From positions 10,109,501-10,173,500 of the forward strand of contig JAYKKI010000074.1 in NCBI GenBank assembly GCA_039881145.1: a stretch of DNA of 64,000 nt, given 5' to 3'. A program made the position numbers and the translations under genes. The notes under the pieces are model-generated. The model ran no database searches. It was not told the origin of the DNA and was given only the letters and a program-made list of their open reading frames with translations. Below are positions 1 to 10,870 of this stretch, piece after piece. Position 1 is the stretch's first letter. Each line of letters begins with the position of its first letter. The DNA is from Druceiella hillmani (Eukaryota; Arthropoda; Insecta; Lepidoptera; Hepialidae).

Positions 1-1353
1 TAAGAAGTTCCCATAAATAATTTATTAGCCATATAGAAGATCTTCTGACTACCTATTTCCTTTACCATCCGATCCTCCTGATTACAATATGTAATCAAAG
101 GTGTCTTTGAGACAAATCAAATGAGCATAAATTCGTTAGGTTCTTTCAACAATCTTTTAAAAAATTCCTATGACAGCTTTCTTTTTCCATCATCATATCA
201 CTTCCATGGCATGTTATTGTATTGTCATAAGAATTGTTAAAATAATCAAAGTTTTATCGATATGATAATTAGAAGTAGATGAATAGAGAGTTATATGATT
301 TGCTTACAATGTTAGGCATTCACAGGTCAAAACAAAAGCTTTTAATTAATGGTCCGTTTTTGAATACTTGGAATAAATTTTTAGGTAATGGATTTATCAA
401 TAACTGCCAAGGATAGTTTTCGCACTGCACAAGTATATCATTCGAATTTAGTCTTCACTTACTTTACAAATTAATTTACGAATTTAGTCTTTACTTACTT
501 TACTTACAATTTATAAATGAATCAATAAATTATAATTCTAACTGACCCCTTAATGACACTAAATAACTATCAGTTCCCTCGAAATGATGTGCACATTCTC
601 ATGTAGCGGTGGAAAGTGTTAGAAATATAATAATATGAGATAAAGGTGGTGTGAGACTAATTAGTTCAAAATACAAAATAAATTGAAGATCAAAGTTGTA
701 TTTTGCATCTTAAGTTAGACAGTCGTACCTACCAATTATGTTAAAAGCAGTGATGTGTTAAAAGTAATATCTTTCTAATCAATGTTTATTGTAAAATAAT
801 TGTATGTAGCTAATTTTTCTGTTGAAAGTATTATTTTTTATGTTCGAGTATGATCTTTAATTTACTAATAAAAACCTATGAAATTACAACTTTAGTTAAA
901 GTAAATTTGTATCAAAAGCTTTTAGACATGCATTTTTTTTAAAATACGCTTTCGTATAAATAAAATCATCGCTTTGTGTTTCTTTTCATTGTGTCTCAAG
1001 AATCAAAATTATGATTTAAAAATTTGGACTTAAATACCAGAAAGGCATGTCGGATATTTCAGCGGAATTTTTAAACTATGGCTATTTATTTCTATATTGA
1101 GAGACTGATTAATACAGGGTAAGTATTGTATGTCAAAACTTTATATTTTGAGTATATTATCACTTTTATTATGAAATAGATGCAGGCCGCGTATTTATAA
1201 CCAAAAATATTATACTTTTGCGATGATTTTCTAATGTATGTTTGATATGTGCTAGAGCTTTTTTTAAATGTAGATTGAATGTTCAAATTGTGTTAAGGTA
1301 TTTTATTTAGTAAAAATTTTACAATTTTCTTTAGCTATGCCATAATACATTTC
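1..1353. other. AT-rich stretch, no gene seen
   Basis: I see no splice-bounded exon, RNA gene or element here. The only structure is a short tandem duplication near 445-505, where a phrase reading AATTTAGTCTTCACTTACTT and a near copy lie about 36 bases apart. The small open frame on the minus strand at 1092-1286 has composition typical of random AT-rich DNA. Confidence 0.5.
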
Positions 1354-1391
1354 ATCAGTGTCAGCAATACACGTGTATTGCTGACACTGAT
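1354..1391. repeat. Perfect 38-bp palindrome
   Basis: The left half reads ATCAGTGTCAGCAATACAC and the right half is its exact reverse complement, with no unpaired centre. This gives two 19-bp arms. Chance alone is very unlikely to produce this. It could extrude as a cruciform or, if transcribed, fold as a tight hairpin. No flanking element boundaries are visible, so its origin is unknown. Confidence 0.95.
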
Positions 1392-1769
1392 ACTGTAGCA
1401 TTCGATGAAAATTATGCTTGGAAATTTAACACCTATACTTTATTAAACGAAATTGTATTATGTGAGCCGAAGTAACTTACTTAGAATCATATTAGACAGG
1501 GAATAAATCAGACGTGGAATGGAAAATTCTGGAGGAAGTAAAATGGGACACAAAAGATAGGAGAGACTGGAGCGATTAGATATTCCTATTTTGTTCAGTA
1601 AGATTGCCATCGCTTACCCGAAATTTGTTTACAATGGCGAGTATTGCCATTTGTAACTGATTTTTGTAAGTACGTAAAAATTTAGGATCTGAAGTGAAAT
1701 GACTGCTTATTATAACTCATCATTAATATGGACTTCCTAGCGTAGTAAATATTTAATACTACCTAATGA

Positions 1770-1960
1770 CGTTGGGCTGATCACAAGCTATACAGACTGT
1801 GACTACGCGGCGCACCGCGGAGACCCGGGTTCTATTCTAGGCTGTTTGTCGAGCGGGGCTGGACGGGTGTTATGGTTGGCTGTAAGATATTGCTCTCTTG
1901 GCAATAAATCCACCATATGTATCAATTAGATACATTAAAATAGATAAAAAAATAAATAAT
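1770..1960 (+). mobile_element. tRNA-derived SINE, degraded copy
   Basis: The segment contains GGCGCACCGCGGAGACCCGG followed by GTTCTATTCT. This resembles a tRNA B box (GGTTCGANNCC) with substitutions. Downstream come AAGATATTGCTC, GGCAATAAATCCACCATATG and an A/T tail built of AATAAATAA units. A better preserved copy of the same family lies at 60391-60590 in the same orientation and shares the core, the middle and the 3' tail. The A-box half is poorly conserved here. The layout fits a pol III-transcribed SINE whose 3' tail is borrowed from a LINE. The exact 5' end is uncertain. Confidence 0.75.
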
Positions 1961-2684
1961 TACGTGTGGGTATCATATTGTGGATATCTCAAAACTGCGA
2001 CATTTAGATACATTTCATGAAACCTTTCTTTTCGTAATTTTATTTTCAATGATTTCGGAAGTAAGGAAGGAGGGGAGAAAACATATTTATGGCAAATTTT
2101 TTTTTGCATTAGCTATTGAGATATAAACACATTGTAATGCTTTATTATTTTACCGAATTGAAAGTTTCTACCTTAACTGGTTTCTAAAAAAAACGGCTAC
2201 CATAAACAGATAGACATTTGGAATAGTTTCATTATATGTACAGATAAAATAAATTAATGCAGCCAACTATATTGGATTATTATAGCGTGTGGTATCTTTT
2301 CAATAATGCGCTCAATTTTGTCGTAAGACTAGTTAAAAAAATCTACCAAGCATGAGTGGAACTCGCACTATGAGCGTCCCGCGCATTTTTAGGAATTTGT
2401 AAACATTTAATGGTACATAATATTCCCATGAAACTATTTAAAAAATTTAAAGTTTTACAACTAACTGCAGCCTACGATGTCTTTCACAAGCGCATTTTTA
2501 TAATATTTTTATACATATATATATATGTATATTTTTTTTTTTATATATGGTTTTTGGATTTGTTTCCTTTACTTGTGCTGTGAGGCTTTGTTTCTTCCAA
2601 ATTTCATGATTCTAGATAAACTAAAGGTCTTGATATATTTCATAGTGTCAAAAATATGACATAAATATTACGTTGATTATCTAC
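1961..2684. other. AT-rich stretch, no gene seen
   Basis: Nothing recognisable was found. There is a short (TA)n run near 2514-2531 followed by a T-rich run. Confidence 0.5.
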
Positions 2685-2850
2685 AGCTCCGGGGGACTGC
2701 AAACCTAAGTATTTGATATAAATTTTAACTTGATACCTCCACTCGTTCCTGAGAAAAAGGATCTTGACACATAGACTGACAGACAAACCGATAACGAAGT
2801 GATCTTTTAAGAGTTTCTTTTTTTTGAAGTACAAAACTGTAAAAATCAGC
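2685..2850 (+). repeat. Lepidopteran-type dispersed repeat, copy 1
   Basis: In order the segment holds CCGGGGGACTGCAAACCTAA, TACCTCCACTCGTTCCTGAG, AAAAAGGATCTTGACA, a GACTGACAGACAAACC block, AACGAAGTGATC and a degenerate tail equivalent to TACGGAACCC. I recognise this order from memory as a very common repeat of moth and butterfly genomes. Related copies, in the opposite orientation, lie at 23253-23342 and 33705-33828. The minus-strand open frame at 2640-3029 runs through it and is not a real gene. Confidence 0.7.
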
Positions 2851-4329
2851 ATTTTGTTAACATTTCTCCTGAAAAATATCGCTATGTACGTGTCTAAAAA
2901 AGTGTTGATTTGTAATGATATCCATAGTTTAATATTCAAAATGTTATGATGGGAGAAATTAGAAATATAATTGTTTAAGATGTAAATGGGGTAAGAACAT
3001 TTAAATAAATGTGAATACGTCTTCATCATTCTTTCTTTGATATGAAACTAACAATACCAGCCTGCTTTATTTCACTCTTCATTATGCACTCTATCGTGGT
3101 AAAGCGTATGTTCGCATGAATAATATTGATGTTGTTAATTAAGAAATGTTTCTTGTCTATGATACTTCAAAGCAATAATATATACGTATATATTTACCTT
3201 CAATAATATTTTCTTGCTTTTTTACACATATTATGAAATTAGAATTTTACGATAACATACATCAGAAGAAAAAAACATGACCCGCACTATATCACTCATA
3301 TAATTGTACTTATAAAGATATTTAGAATTGTTTTTTTAATTTTCAGAATTCTAAGTGGCTTACTCTCAGAGGTATGTACCAAAATGTGCGATAATGTGTA
3401 TTCTCCCTTAATAAACACAGCGTGTATCCGTCTAGATAAGACTACAAGAAATTTATAACGATTATTCTACGTGTTACATTTTTGAGAAAAGCATTATTTT
3501 TACAGCTGAGAAATATATGTACATACGGTGAAAAATTACATTAAAATTTGCTAAAAGTTTTTAAAAAAAAACATCATTTCAAGTTCTTAAATGTTTGCAA
3601 TTTTGTATGTATTGAAATATGTAGAGAACCATTGTAAACTGAGTTGGTCTCTTACTTGATAGGTTTTTACCCAAGGTCTGTCAATACGAATGCCATACAA
3701 GTCGTTTTTCTGTTACAAACTATAATAATTATCAATTACACCTTTATCAAGATTGGCTAAGGTTATGCAGTAGATATGGCTGACAATAATAACAAAAAAA
3801 GATTTTCGACTATGTTGACAATAAAATACTCCTAATATTGCTTAACTCGGTATTTTTCGCCAACAACTTTTGACAATTTTGTCCAAAACAACAATTTTAT
3901 ATCAAAGTATTATGGTATTTTACAAAACACAAAAGTGTTTTAGATCCTTTCCTCTTTCTCCAACTTATAAATAATCTTCTGTTAATGACTAAAACTGCAA
4001 AATATTCAGAGTTTAACGACAATTTAAACTTGCCACGAAATAAATTTAAATATATAAATTTTATGAGATTTAGTATACATTTAAGTACATAAATTTTCAA
4101 GTTCGGTTAGGTATGAGTATGTATTGATTCTTAGGTGCAACATACATAGTACGTATTATGTTGGAATATATACCAAAAAAATTAATTTAATTTATCAATT
4201 TTTATTTCGGAAATAGCTGCTTCTAGCAATGGATTTGTTCAAAACACTAATTGGTTAAATTGATGATCCGTCCATCCTTTAATTCACATCATTTAATTAA
4301 GGCCTCCATAAAAGAAATCTATGCTCAAA
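2851..4329. other. AT-rich stretch, no gene seen
   Basis: No coding signature or RNA gene is visible. The minus-strand open frame at 3897-4100 has only AT-driven composition (Ile, Leu, Asn, Lys, Phe). Confidence 0.5.
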
Positions 4330-4334
4330 AGAAA

Positions 4335-4410
4335 AAAAAATTAACCCTTATAAAAGGTGTTCGCACACCTACCTGTCTATCCGTCGATCACAACCATTTA
4401 CTTTGATAGG
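4335..4410 (+). repeat. Short dispersed repeat, copy 1 of 2
   Basis: The stretch GTTCGCACACCTACCTGTCT followed by ATCCGTCGATCACAACC matches, with substitutions, ATTCACGCACCTGTTCGTCC followed by ATCGGTCACAGTC at 6325-6365. Both follow a run of A and precede TTTA-rich DNA. Phrases with CTGTCTGTCCGTC are frequent in lepidopteran dispersed repeats, so I treat the pair as fragments of one family. Confidence 0.45.
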
Positions 4411-5124
4411 TAAATACCGAAAATGTTTATGTAAAATCTTCGGGCGGGCAAATTAATTATTTGAAGTTAAGAGATTCCAAAACTATTATTTCACAACTCG
4501 TGTAATATAGTTCTAGGTATGTTGTTAGAGACATCCATGTGGAATATGTCCGTTTACTATATCTCCATAGCTGCTAAAGTCAATATTATTAGAGAACAGT
4601 GTTGCAAGAATTTTACAATATAAATGTAAATATCTGGTAGGAAGTATATGTAAATATTTTAATAAAAGTACTCATTATTTTAATAAAAGTACTAATTTAA
4701 TACTGTATTTTTTGTTATTTTGTAAATTAAAATATACCTTAACAACGACTGACTTTATTTTGGTGTCTATGCATTCAATATTTAATTACGTAGCAAAATA
4801 TTACGAAATTTCAGATTTACTCAAATGAAAAATTAACAATGAAGGATCAAAATGTCAGCAAAAATTATTAAGATAACTTCTTTTATTTCGTTAATAACAT
4901 TTCTTCTTAAATTTACCAAGAATATTTTATTTAATATTCTTGGCAAGATTTCTTGGAAATCTCCCTAATATACATTCTTATCCTTTTCTCTCGAGAGACT
5001 GTTTCAATCTAAATGCAGTTTCAATCCAAGCAAACTCAGGGAACACCTTATTGGGTTATGAATTGTAAACATAACGAAATATAAAAGAATCTACGCCTAT
5101 GAAATGTCTTGCTGGAGAAAGATA
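4411..5124. other. AT-rich stretch with small repeats
   Basis: Two short structures are visible. A tandem duplication of a 22-base phrase containing TTTTAATAAAAGTACT lies near 4652-4693. An 11-bp-arm inverted repeat (CCAAGAATATT, 6-base loop, AATATTCTTGG) lies at 4916-4943. No gene was recognised. Confidence 0.55.
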
Positions 5125-5184
5125 CTCAAAATCATATCTTTTATCTATCACGCCTGCGTGATAGATAAAAGATATGATTTTGAG
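5125..5184. repeat. Perfect hairpin, 28-bp arms, 4-base loop
   Basis: The left arm, beginning CTCAAAATCATATCTTTTAT, is followed by the loop CCTG. The exact reverse complement then ends at 5184. All 28 base pairs match, so the structure is recent or kept identical by templated repair. An RNA from either strand would fold into a very stable stem. No polyadenylation or promoter context was identified. Confidence 0.95.
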
Positions 5185-5214
5185 TGATATCTGTATACAC
5201 ATATATTGAGAGAT

Positions 5215-5517
5215 ATCATCTCATGGAGGAAGATGCTTACCACCGCTCCGTGATCATCACATGGACTGAATAGAGAAATACAGAAACCACGCATGGATTC
5301 TCAAAAGAACTTGGAATCAAAACGAGTTTTACAATCTCCGGAGAGCTCTCGATTACGTTGGTCATATCGCGCGAAAACTTTGCTGATAGCACCGAGAAAT
5401 TCAAAGAACGGAGAAAATAGTAGAATGGCCATAGACGTTGGATGGACTATCACTCTTCTGTATAATGCCTTTCAATGGATAATCATAAGTCGGATCTATT
5501 TCTATATTAAAAGTTAA
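5215..5517 (+). pseudogene. Unrecognised coding-like stretch
   Basis: A local rise in GC contains two overlapping open stretches on the plus strand. One runs from an ATG at 5293 (MDSQKNLESKRVLQSPESSR) for 74 codons. The other starts at an ATG at 5223 (MEEDAYHRSVIITW), is broken by a stop, and then continues open through a segment reading HGFSKELGIK and ending KFKERRK. Codon composition differs from the surrounding AT-rich DNA. I do not recognise a family. It may be the remains of a transposon protein. Confidence 0.3.
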
Positions 5518-6310
5518 TATTTAGTACTTTCTGCCTCTAATTGTTGACTGTATCTGTTGTTATTCGTACATGCTGTCTACCAAATTATTCCAAAATAGAA
5601 CTTGTTTTACATATATAAAGTTGTCTAAAAACACAATTTCCGAAATTCATTAATGTGAAAGGAAAGAAAACTAAGACTATGTAAAACGTTGGACGCTAGT
5701 TGCGATTTGCTCATAACGAATACAAAAATATTCTCATAAATTCCTATACTACCCAATTACTAATTTAAACATGGATCAACTAGCAGCGCCTGGAATTCTT
5801 ATATGAAATTAATATGGATTTACGTGAATAAATCTAATATGTATTTGTGTTATTTGCACAAATCTTAACGTTCAATAGGAACAAAATATTATGAAAAGAA
5901 GGTAGCGACTACAAATATTTGTATGTGTCGCTATAGAAGCTCAAAACTAAGTTTAGAAGTTTATTGCACGTAAACTTCGATATGCTTTTCAAGTTGAGAG
6001 ACAAATTTTGATTCAAATTATTGTTCAGTAAAATGTTATTATAACACCATAAGCTCTTCCCGCGACCATACTTATACCTAATAACTTGTAGGTCTTTTTT
6101 GTGCATAGAATTGACGCAATACATGGCACAGCTGTAGTAAGTAAGAAAAATTCATAAAAATTTTTCTCAAGTTACTTTGATGTCAATATCGTGCTAAATA
6201 GTTAATGATATTATTATAATACTAATAATGCCGTTGTTTAAATCAGTTTCTTTAAATCTTAATAACCTTTTAATTTTTTAAATTCCCTACCCCGAAATAA
6301 AAAAAACGGG
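5518..6310. other. AT-rich stretch, no gene seen
   Basis: No element boundary, exon or RNA gene was recognised. The minus-strand open frame at 5909-6124 lacks any family resemblance. Confidence 0.45.
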
Positions 6311-6740
6311 CCGGTTACATATCATTCACGCACCTGTTCGTCCATCGGTCACAGTCGTTTTTTAACGATTGGATGCAGAAAATTGAAATTTCGCGCAGTA
6401 AACTGAAATTTAGCGTGGAAAATTGAGTGCAGTAAACTGAATAATCGTTAAAAATTTCATGTAGTTTCAACTGATATATTTCGCATTAGTCAGTATCATT
6501 TGAAAGTGAACCAAAAGTCAGGAAAATAGGAGAGTGGCTAAAATCCCGCAAGAAAATTATAGAAAAACTATAGCGATTATCCTAGGCTTTATAGGTTTTG
6601 AAACATGAGCCATGTTTTTAAACTTATGAAATAAACAGTAAGTAATATATAGTACCAGGTGACTGAGCGGTGCTCGGTTTATTTCGAGTTTCCCATAGGA
6701 ACTTGAAATTGTTCATGGTATTAGATTTAGTATTCGATTT
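6311..6740. other. Stretch with a repeat fragment
   Basis: The start (6311-6370) is the second copy of the short repeat described at 4335-4410. Within 6370-6450 the phrases GCAGAAAATTGAAATTT, GCAGTAAACTGAAATTTAGC and GCAGTAAACTGAATAATCG form an irregular three-fold repetition of about 30 bases. Nothing else was seen. Confidence 0.5.
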
Positions 6741-7640
6741 TCTTCTCTTTCCCCGTTTCTTTCCCTTCCCCTTTGCCTTTGCTTTCTTTTTCGGTCTCTC
6801 TTTCCCCCTTGCCACTACACCTTCTTATTCCCCTTCCCCACTTCTCATCTTCACCTCCCCTTCCCCATACATTTTCACATACCTCTTCCCCGTCCTTCCC
6901 TCACCCACCCTTTCGCCTTCCCCTTCACACCCTTCCCCTTCTCCTCCCCTCCATCTCACCCTCCCATTCCCCATCCCCTTCCGCTTCACCGCCCCCTTCC
7001 CTTCCGTTCCCCCTACCCCTTCCTTTCCACTCCCCTCCCCTTCCCTTCCGCTCCCCCTTCCCTTTCCCTTCCGCTCTCCCTTCCCCGTTCCTAACGGTCT
7101 CCCTTCCCCTTCCCTTACCCTCCCCCTTCCCTTCCGCTTCCTATTCCATTCCGGTTCCCCTTCCCTGCCGCTTCCCCTTCGCTTCTGCTCCCCCTTCCCC
7201 TTCCCTTCCGCCCTCTTTCCCCTTAACTTTCCTTTCACCTTCCACTTCCTCTTCACATCCCCTTTTCCCTCCCCTCTCAGCACCCCTTCCCCTCACCTCA
7301 CCCTCCTCCTCCACTCCCCTTCCCCTTCCCTTCTTCCTCTACTCCCCTTCTCCTCCCCCTCTACTCCCATTCCCCAATCCCAACCCTACAACCACCTCCC
7401 TCTCCCCCCACCCCTTCCCCATACCTCTACCCACACTTACCCTCCTCTTCATTACCCCTACCCTCCCTTTCAATCCCCCTCCCCATGCTCTTACAATACC
7501 CCAACTTCCCCCCCCCCTCCCCCTCCCCCTCCCCATACCCTCCCCTACCCGGACCCTCTCCCTTCATGCACCTCTCCTCCTTCCCTCCTCCTTCCCTCCT
7601 TCTTTCCCTTCCCCTCTCTTTCTCCCTGCTCCAAGCCGTG
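6741..7640 (+). repeat. 0.9-kb polypyrimidine minisatellite
   Basis: Almost every base on the plus strand is C or T, so the minus strand is a long run of G and A. The core unit varies around CCCCTTCCCTTCCGCT. From about 7260 it shades into CCTCCCCTCTACTCCC-like variants. The tract is far more GC-rich than the rest of the window. Mirror-symmetric homopurine/homopyrimidine DNA of this length is the classical substrate for intramolecular triplexes (H-DNA). The G-runs on the minus strand are also G-quadruplex candidates. Long open frames on both strands (Pro/Ser/Phe/Leu on plus, Gly/Arg/Lys/Glu on minus) follow from the unit and are not genes. Confidence 0.95.
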
Positions 7641-7775
7641 CTCTCCTATATTTTTCCATACAAAAGTTATTAAGTCTTAATAACAGTGTTCATAGTAATT
7701 TTGAAAATTTTAAATGGCTGCGGTTCCCAAAATAATTAACCGACAAAGCTCATCTTCAAAATTATTCAATATAAT

Positions 7776-7800
7776 CTATATATATAAATATATATATATA

Positions 7801-7860
<60 letters not shown>
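7776..7860. repeat. (TA)n microsatellite
   Basis: This is a nearly uninterrupted TA dinucleotide array just downstream of the pyrimidine tract. It is self-complementary and prone to slippage and cruciform extrusion. Confidence 0.97.
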
Positions 7861-7862
<2 letters not shown>

Positions 7863-8249
7863 AGTATTGCTCGTTTAATAGTATAAAATATTGAAAAATC
7901 AATATTTGAAACTCGTTTAATAGAAATGCTTTGTATCCTTAAATATTTAGACTTGCCATGTACATGTAAGGAACCATTTTAATGCAAATTCCACGCGTAA
8001 ATGGCAGTTTTATTTTAGTTCTAATGTAACTAGTCCACAATGCATATTATTTGCATTTAAAATGTTTATTTAAATGTATCACTGCAAATTATACTATAGT
8101 TAATATTTTTGATAAAAAGAAAATGTTAAAAGAAAATCTTAAGGAAAACAATTGACTTGCATTTTTTAATTACGAATAAATAATTATTTTATATAATAAA
8201 TTTAAGAGCATAATATTTCTCATCCTTAGCATTCTGGTCCAATTTTAGT
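7861..8249. other. AT-rich stretch, no gene seen
   Basis: There is no recognisable feature between the two microsatellites. Confidence 0.5.
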
Positions 8250-8276
8250 TACACACACACATACACACACACACAC

Positions 8277-8316
<40 letters not shown>
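8250..8316. repeat. Compound (CA)n(TA)n microsatellite
   Basis: A CA array at 8250-8276 passes through GTATATAT into a TA array. The same CA-to-TA order recurs at 40786-40951, and a GT-to-TA array lies at 10786-10870. Confidence 0.97.
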
Positions 8317-8318
<2 letters not shown>

Positions 8319-8357
8319 CACCACAATCTACCGAAAAATACAATAAAATAACTTTTA

Positions 8358-8515
8358 AAAAACCGACTTCAAAAAAGTAGGTACTAAAAAGTGAAAAATA
8401 AATAACTCAAAATAGATACCCACTCATTCACAATAAATAACTAAGTCACTTATTTTTTAAGTCGATGCCAGCACTGTCGGCCTGTTACTATTACTGTGTA
8501 AAGAAACAACACTCA
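8358..8515 (+). repeat. ACCGACTTCAAAAAAG-type repeat end (family B)
   Basis: The segment starts AACCGACTTCAAAAAAGTAG and continues GGTACTAAAAAGTGAAAAAT, then CAATAAATAACTAAGTCAC and GATGCCAGCACTGTCGGCC. The same order appears at 25498-25640, where the closing phrase is GTGTCAGCACTCTTGACC. A related start occurs at 24411. I recognise the ACCGACTTCAAAAAAG phrase from memory as characteristic of lepidopteran repeats. Confidence 0.7.
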
Positions 8516-8640
8516 CCTTCGCCAAGTTAACGTCACTCGTAGATAACAAGTACGGTCAAGAACACAAATTCTTAGGTTGCTGCCCGCTGCGTGCGCTAGT
8601 GATTTGTTCGATTTTGCGATCTTTTGTTAAGTTTACCTTA
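8516..8640 (-). other. Possible exon with a splice donor
   Basis: Read on the minus strand, this GC-richer segment runs into GGCGAAG|GTGAGTGTT, a good match to a 5' splice site. The exonic side contains CGCACGCAGCGGGCAGCAAC, so it could be a non-coding first exon. It directly abuts a family B repeat fragment, so it may simply be internal sequence of that repeat. No partner acceptor was identified. Confidence 0.25.
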
Positions 8641-8710
8641 TGTAATTTGATCTTAATTTTTAACTATTTATAATAATTCAATATAATGATCCTTATTATG
8701 CAATGATTAT

Positions 8711-8828
<118 letters not shown>

Positions 8829-9076
8829 AAATGAGTGCCTAAAAAACAAAAAAACAAAATATCGGAGATTTTTTGATTTCCCCTCCAATGAAGCAAGGCA
8901 AGATAATTAAATATTCTTACAAATAATATTATTTTATATTTCCAATTTATTTGGTGAGTCTATAATTTTATGTCTTCAAAGATATTACTTAGCAGTTTTA
9001 AATTTCAAATTCTCTTTAAAAGTCATTGTTTTGCTGGAATGTCGATAGAATTATACGATATATCCTTTTATTGACG

Positions 9077-9235
9077 GCTATTGGCTTATTACATTATTTA
9101 TTAAGAGATCCAGTAGAATCAAAAGTACAGCGAAGACGTAAATTAAAACTAACAATCACAGATGTATAGGAATTTCAAAGAGATTTATCTAGAATAAGAG
9201 AGCAATTGGCTTTATTATATGGCTATAATAAATAA
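9077..9235 (+). pseudogene. Unrecognised coding-like relic, part 1
   Basis: One plus-strand frame reads GLLHYLLRDPVESKVQRRRK, then LKLTITDV, a stop codon, then EFQRDLSRIREQLALLYGYN before a terminal stop. The mix of charged and hydrophobic residues is protein-like and unlike the Ile/Asn/Lys/Tyr output of random AT-rich DNA. I do not recognise the family. It may belong with the open frame at 9330-9848 and the stretch at 10254-10390. Confidence 0.35.
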
Positions 9236-9329
9236 AATAAAATAAGGGACTTTAATAACTTTTACTTTTCCAGATCCAGGCAATAGATTAAAGCAATAAG
9301 ATGGATGGACTTGAAAAGTAAAGACTTAA

Positions 9330-9848
9330 ACATACTTCATAAAATTTATTTTCTGTATGATCTTAATTTCACCAAGTCTGACTTCCTTAAAAGGAAACTT
9401 AAAATATATGCTGTTCCTATTATATTGCTCCCATAGTTGGAAAACCAGTCTGATAACTCAAAATATACTTAAACTGACATGCAGATCCCGTGCTTCACAA
9501 ATATTGGCGCAGTATGATTTAGGAATTTTGAGTACTTCGCAATCCGTACAGAAAACTAAAATATTATCAAAAGGTACATATGAATTAAAATCAAAAAGCA
9601 AAAAACGGAGATCGTTCGAGTCGCAAGTAGAAAGTAGTGTTACTGTTAAAGAATCGGATATGCCGCCTTTAATTAAAAAAGTTATTGACATGCAAAAAAA
9701 TTTAAAACGAATTTTTTGTGGAAATTTTTGTGAAGAATTTATTGAATATATACCAAACTCATACATGCCAAAAGAACAAGTAACTATTGACTTATCCGAA
9801 AGATCCTTGCAAGTGAGAACTACCGATAGGAAAGTACGTATGAAATAG
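9330..9848 (+). pseudogene. Unrecognised coding-like relic, part 2
   Basis: A plus-strand frame stays open from a stop at 9327-9329 to 9848. Its first ATG is at 9357 (163 codons). The C-terminal two thirds look like real protein, for example MPPLIKKVIDMQKNLKRIFC followed by GNFCEEFIEYIPNSYMPKEQ and VTIDLSERSLQVRT. The N-terminal third reads better in another frame (MDLKSKDLNILHKIYFLYDL), which suggests an old frameshift. The last codons GATAGGAAA are followed by GTACGT, a possible 5' splice site, and TTACTTTTCCAG at 9262-9273 is a possible acceptor. No domain was recognised. The minus-strand frame at 9458-9766 is a shadow. Confidence 0.4.
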
Positions 9849-10253
9849 TGTAGGCAATTAAATTTGGACCTAAAAAAATAAAGGCCTACTGGAAATCTTC
9901 AAAACGTTAAACAAAAATGAAAAGAAATATGAAAATTTTGTCAGTCTAGATACGCTAACCATTTGAGGCAATAAACTACAACGAAATGTATTTTCTGAGG
10001 CTAACGATATAGACGATGCATAAATTTGGAACACTATCAAATTTTTCAAATAATCTTTAGACAGATCCAGAAGTAGAAATGTTTAGCTAAATTAAAATTC
10101 AGTTTTAAATTATTTGGAGTGGCTTTAAAGAATACATATTGTTTAAGATAAGAAAACTAATATTGTTTACATAGTATTACTAATCAAATCGTTTATCGAT
10201 AAGGACACTTAGGTTTCTGACAGTTGAAAACAAGGAATCATAATACGGTTTAA

Positions 10254-10390
10254 TGATATATGAGACAGTCTCGTGCAAAGCTTGGAAATGACTCTTTGGC
10301 TGTCGAAATTAATAGCTGGTACTGATAGGGCGAAAGCAGTCCCACTTTTAAGCCCAGTGATTTAGGAGAAATAGATCGTCAATCATAACA
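10254..10390 (+). pseudogene. Unrecognised coding-like relic, part 3
   Basis: A plus-strand frame reads YMRQSRAKLGNDSLAVEINS, then WY, two adjacent stops, then GESSPTFKPSDLGEIDRQS and a stop. The composition is protein-like. It lies 0.4 kb downstream of the 9330-9848 frame on the same strand, so both may be pieces of one decayed gene or transposon. The family is unknown. Confidence 0.3.
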
Positions 10391-10785
10391 TTAATGGCGA
10401 CCTTGATTTTATGTATAAAAAAAATTTGGTTTAGCTCAATTTATGAAAAAGTTTGGATTAGGAGAATCGAGTTAGTTGACATAAGTTGCAATATGAAACG
10501 TATAGCTAAACGAGAATATTGTCATCTTAAATATCAATAGAATAGGAAATAAGTACAATCAATAGTTTCTAAGTAATACTATTCAATTTGAACCGAAAAT
10601 TTTTAAATTTATCAATAAACTAGCTACCCATGTGAACTTCCTGAGAGAAATGGATTACAATAAGCTGATTTTGTTTGGTTGTACATTTATTCATATACCG
10701 CAGATTTTTTTTGTATAAAAACATGTGATAAAAAGTTCTTCTTTTTTATATTTTTTACATAAATATCACACATACTAAGTATACA
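10391..10785. other. AT-rich stretch, no gene seen
   Basis: No coding or RNA signal was identified. Confidence 0.45.
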
Positions 10786-10799
10786 TATATGTGTGTGTG

Positions 10800-10863
<64 letters not shown>

Positions 10864-10870
10864 TATAAAT
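10786..10870. repeat. Compound (GT)n(TA)n microsatellite
   Basis: A short GT run (GTGTGTGTGTATGTG) leads into an uninterrupted TA array, followed by CATATATATAAAT. Confidence 0.97.

Noticed and set aside
1498..1580. Plus-strand phrase DVEWKILEEVKWDTKDRRDW resembling the C-terminal end of an RTE-type reverse transcriptase
   Set aside because: It is too short, and no upstream RT motif could be found in any frame.
6670..7735. Long overlapping open frames of 336 and 320 codons on the plus strand, and a 152-codon minus frame
   Set aside because: They are produced by the polypyrimidine repeat: all frames are open, the composition is Pro/Ser/Leu/Phe or Gly/Arg/Lys/Glu only, and several frames overlap. 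No real protein signal is present.
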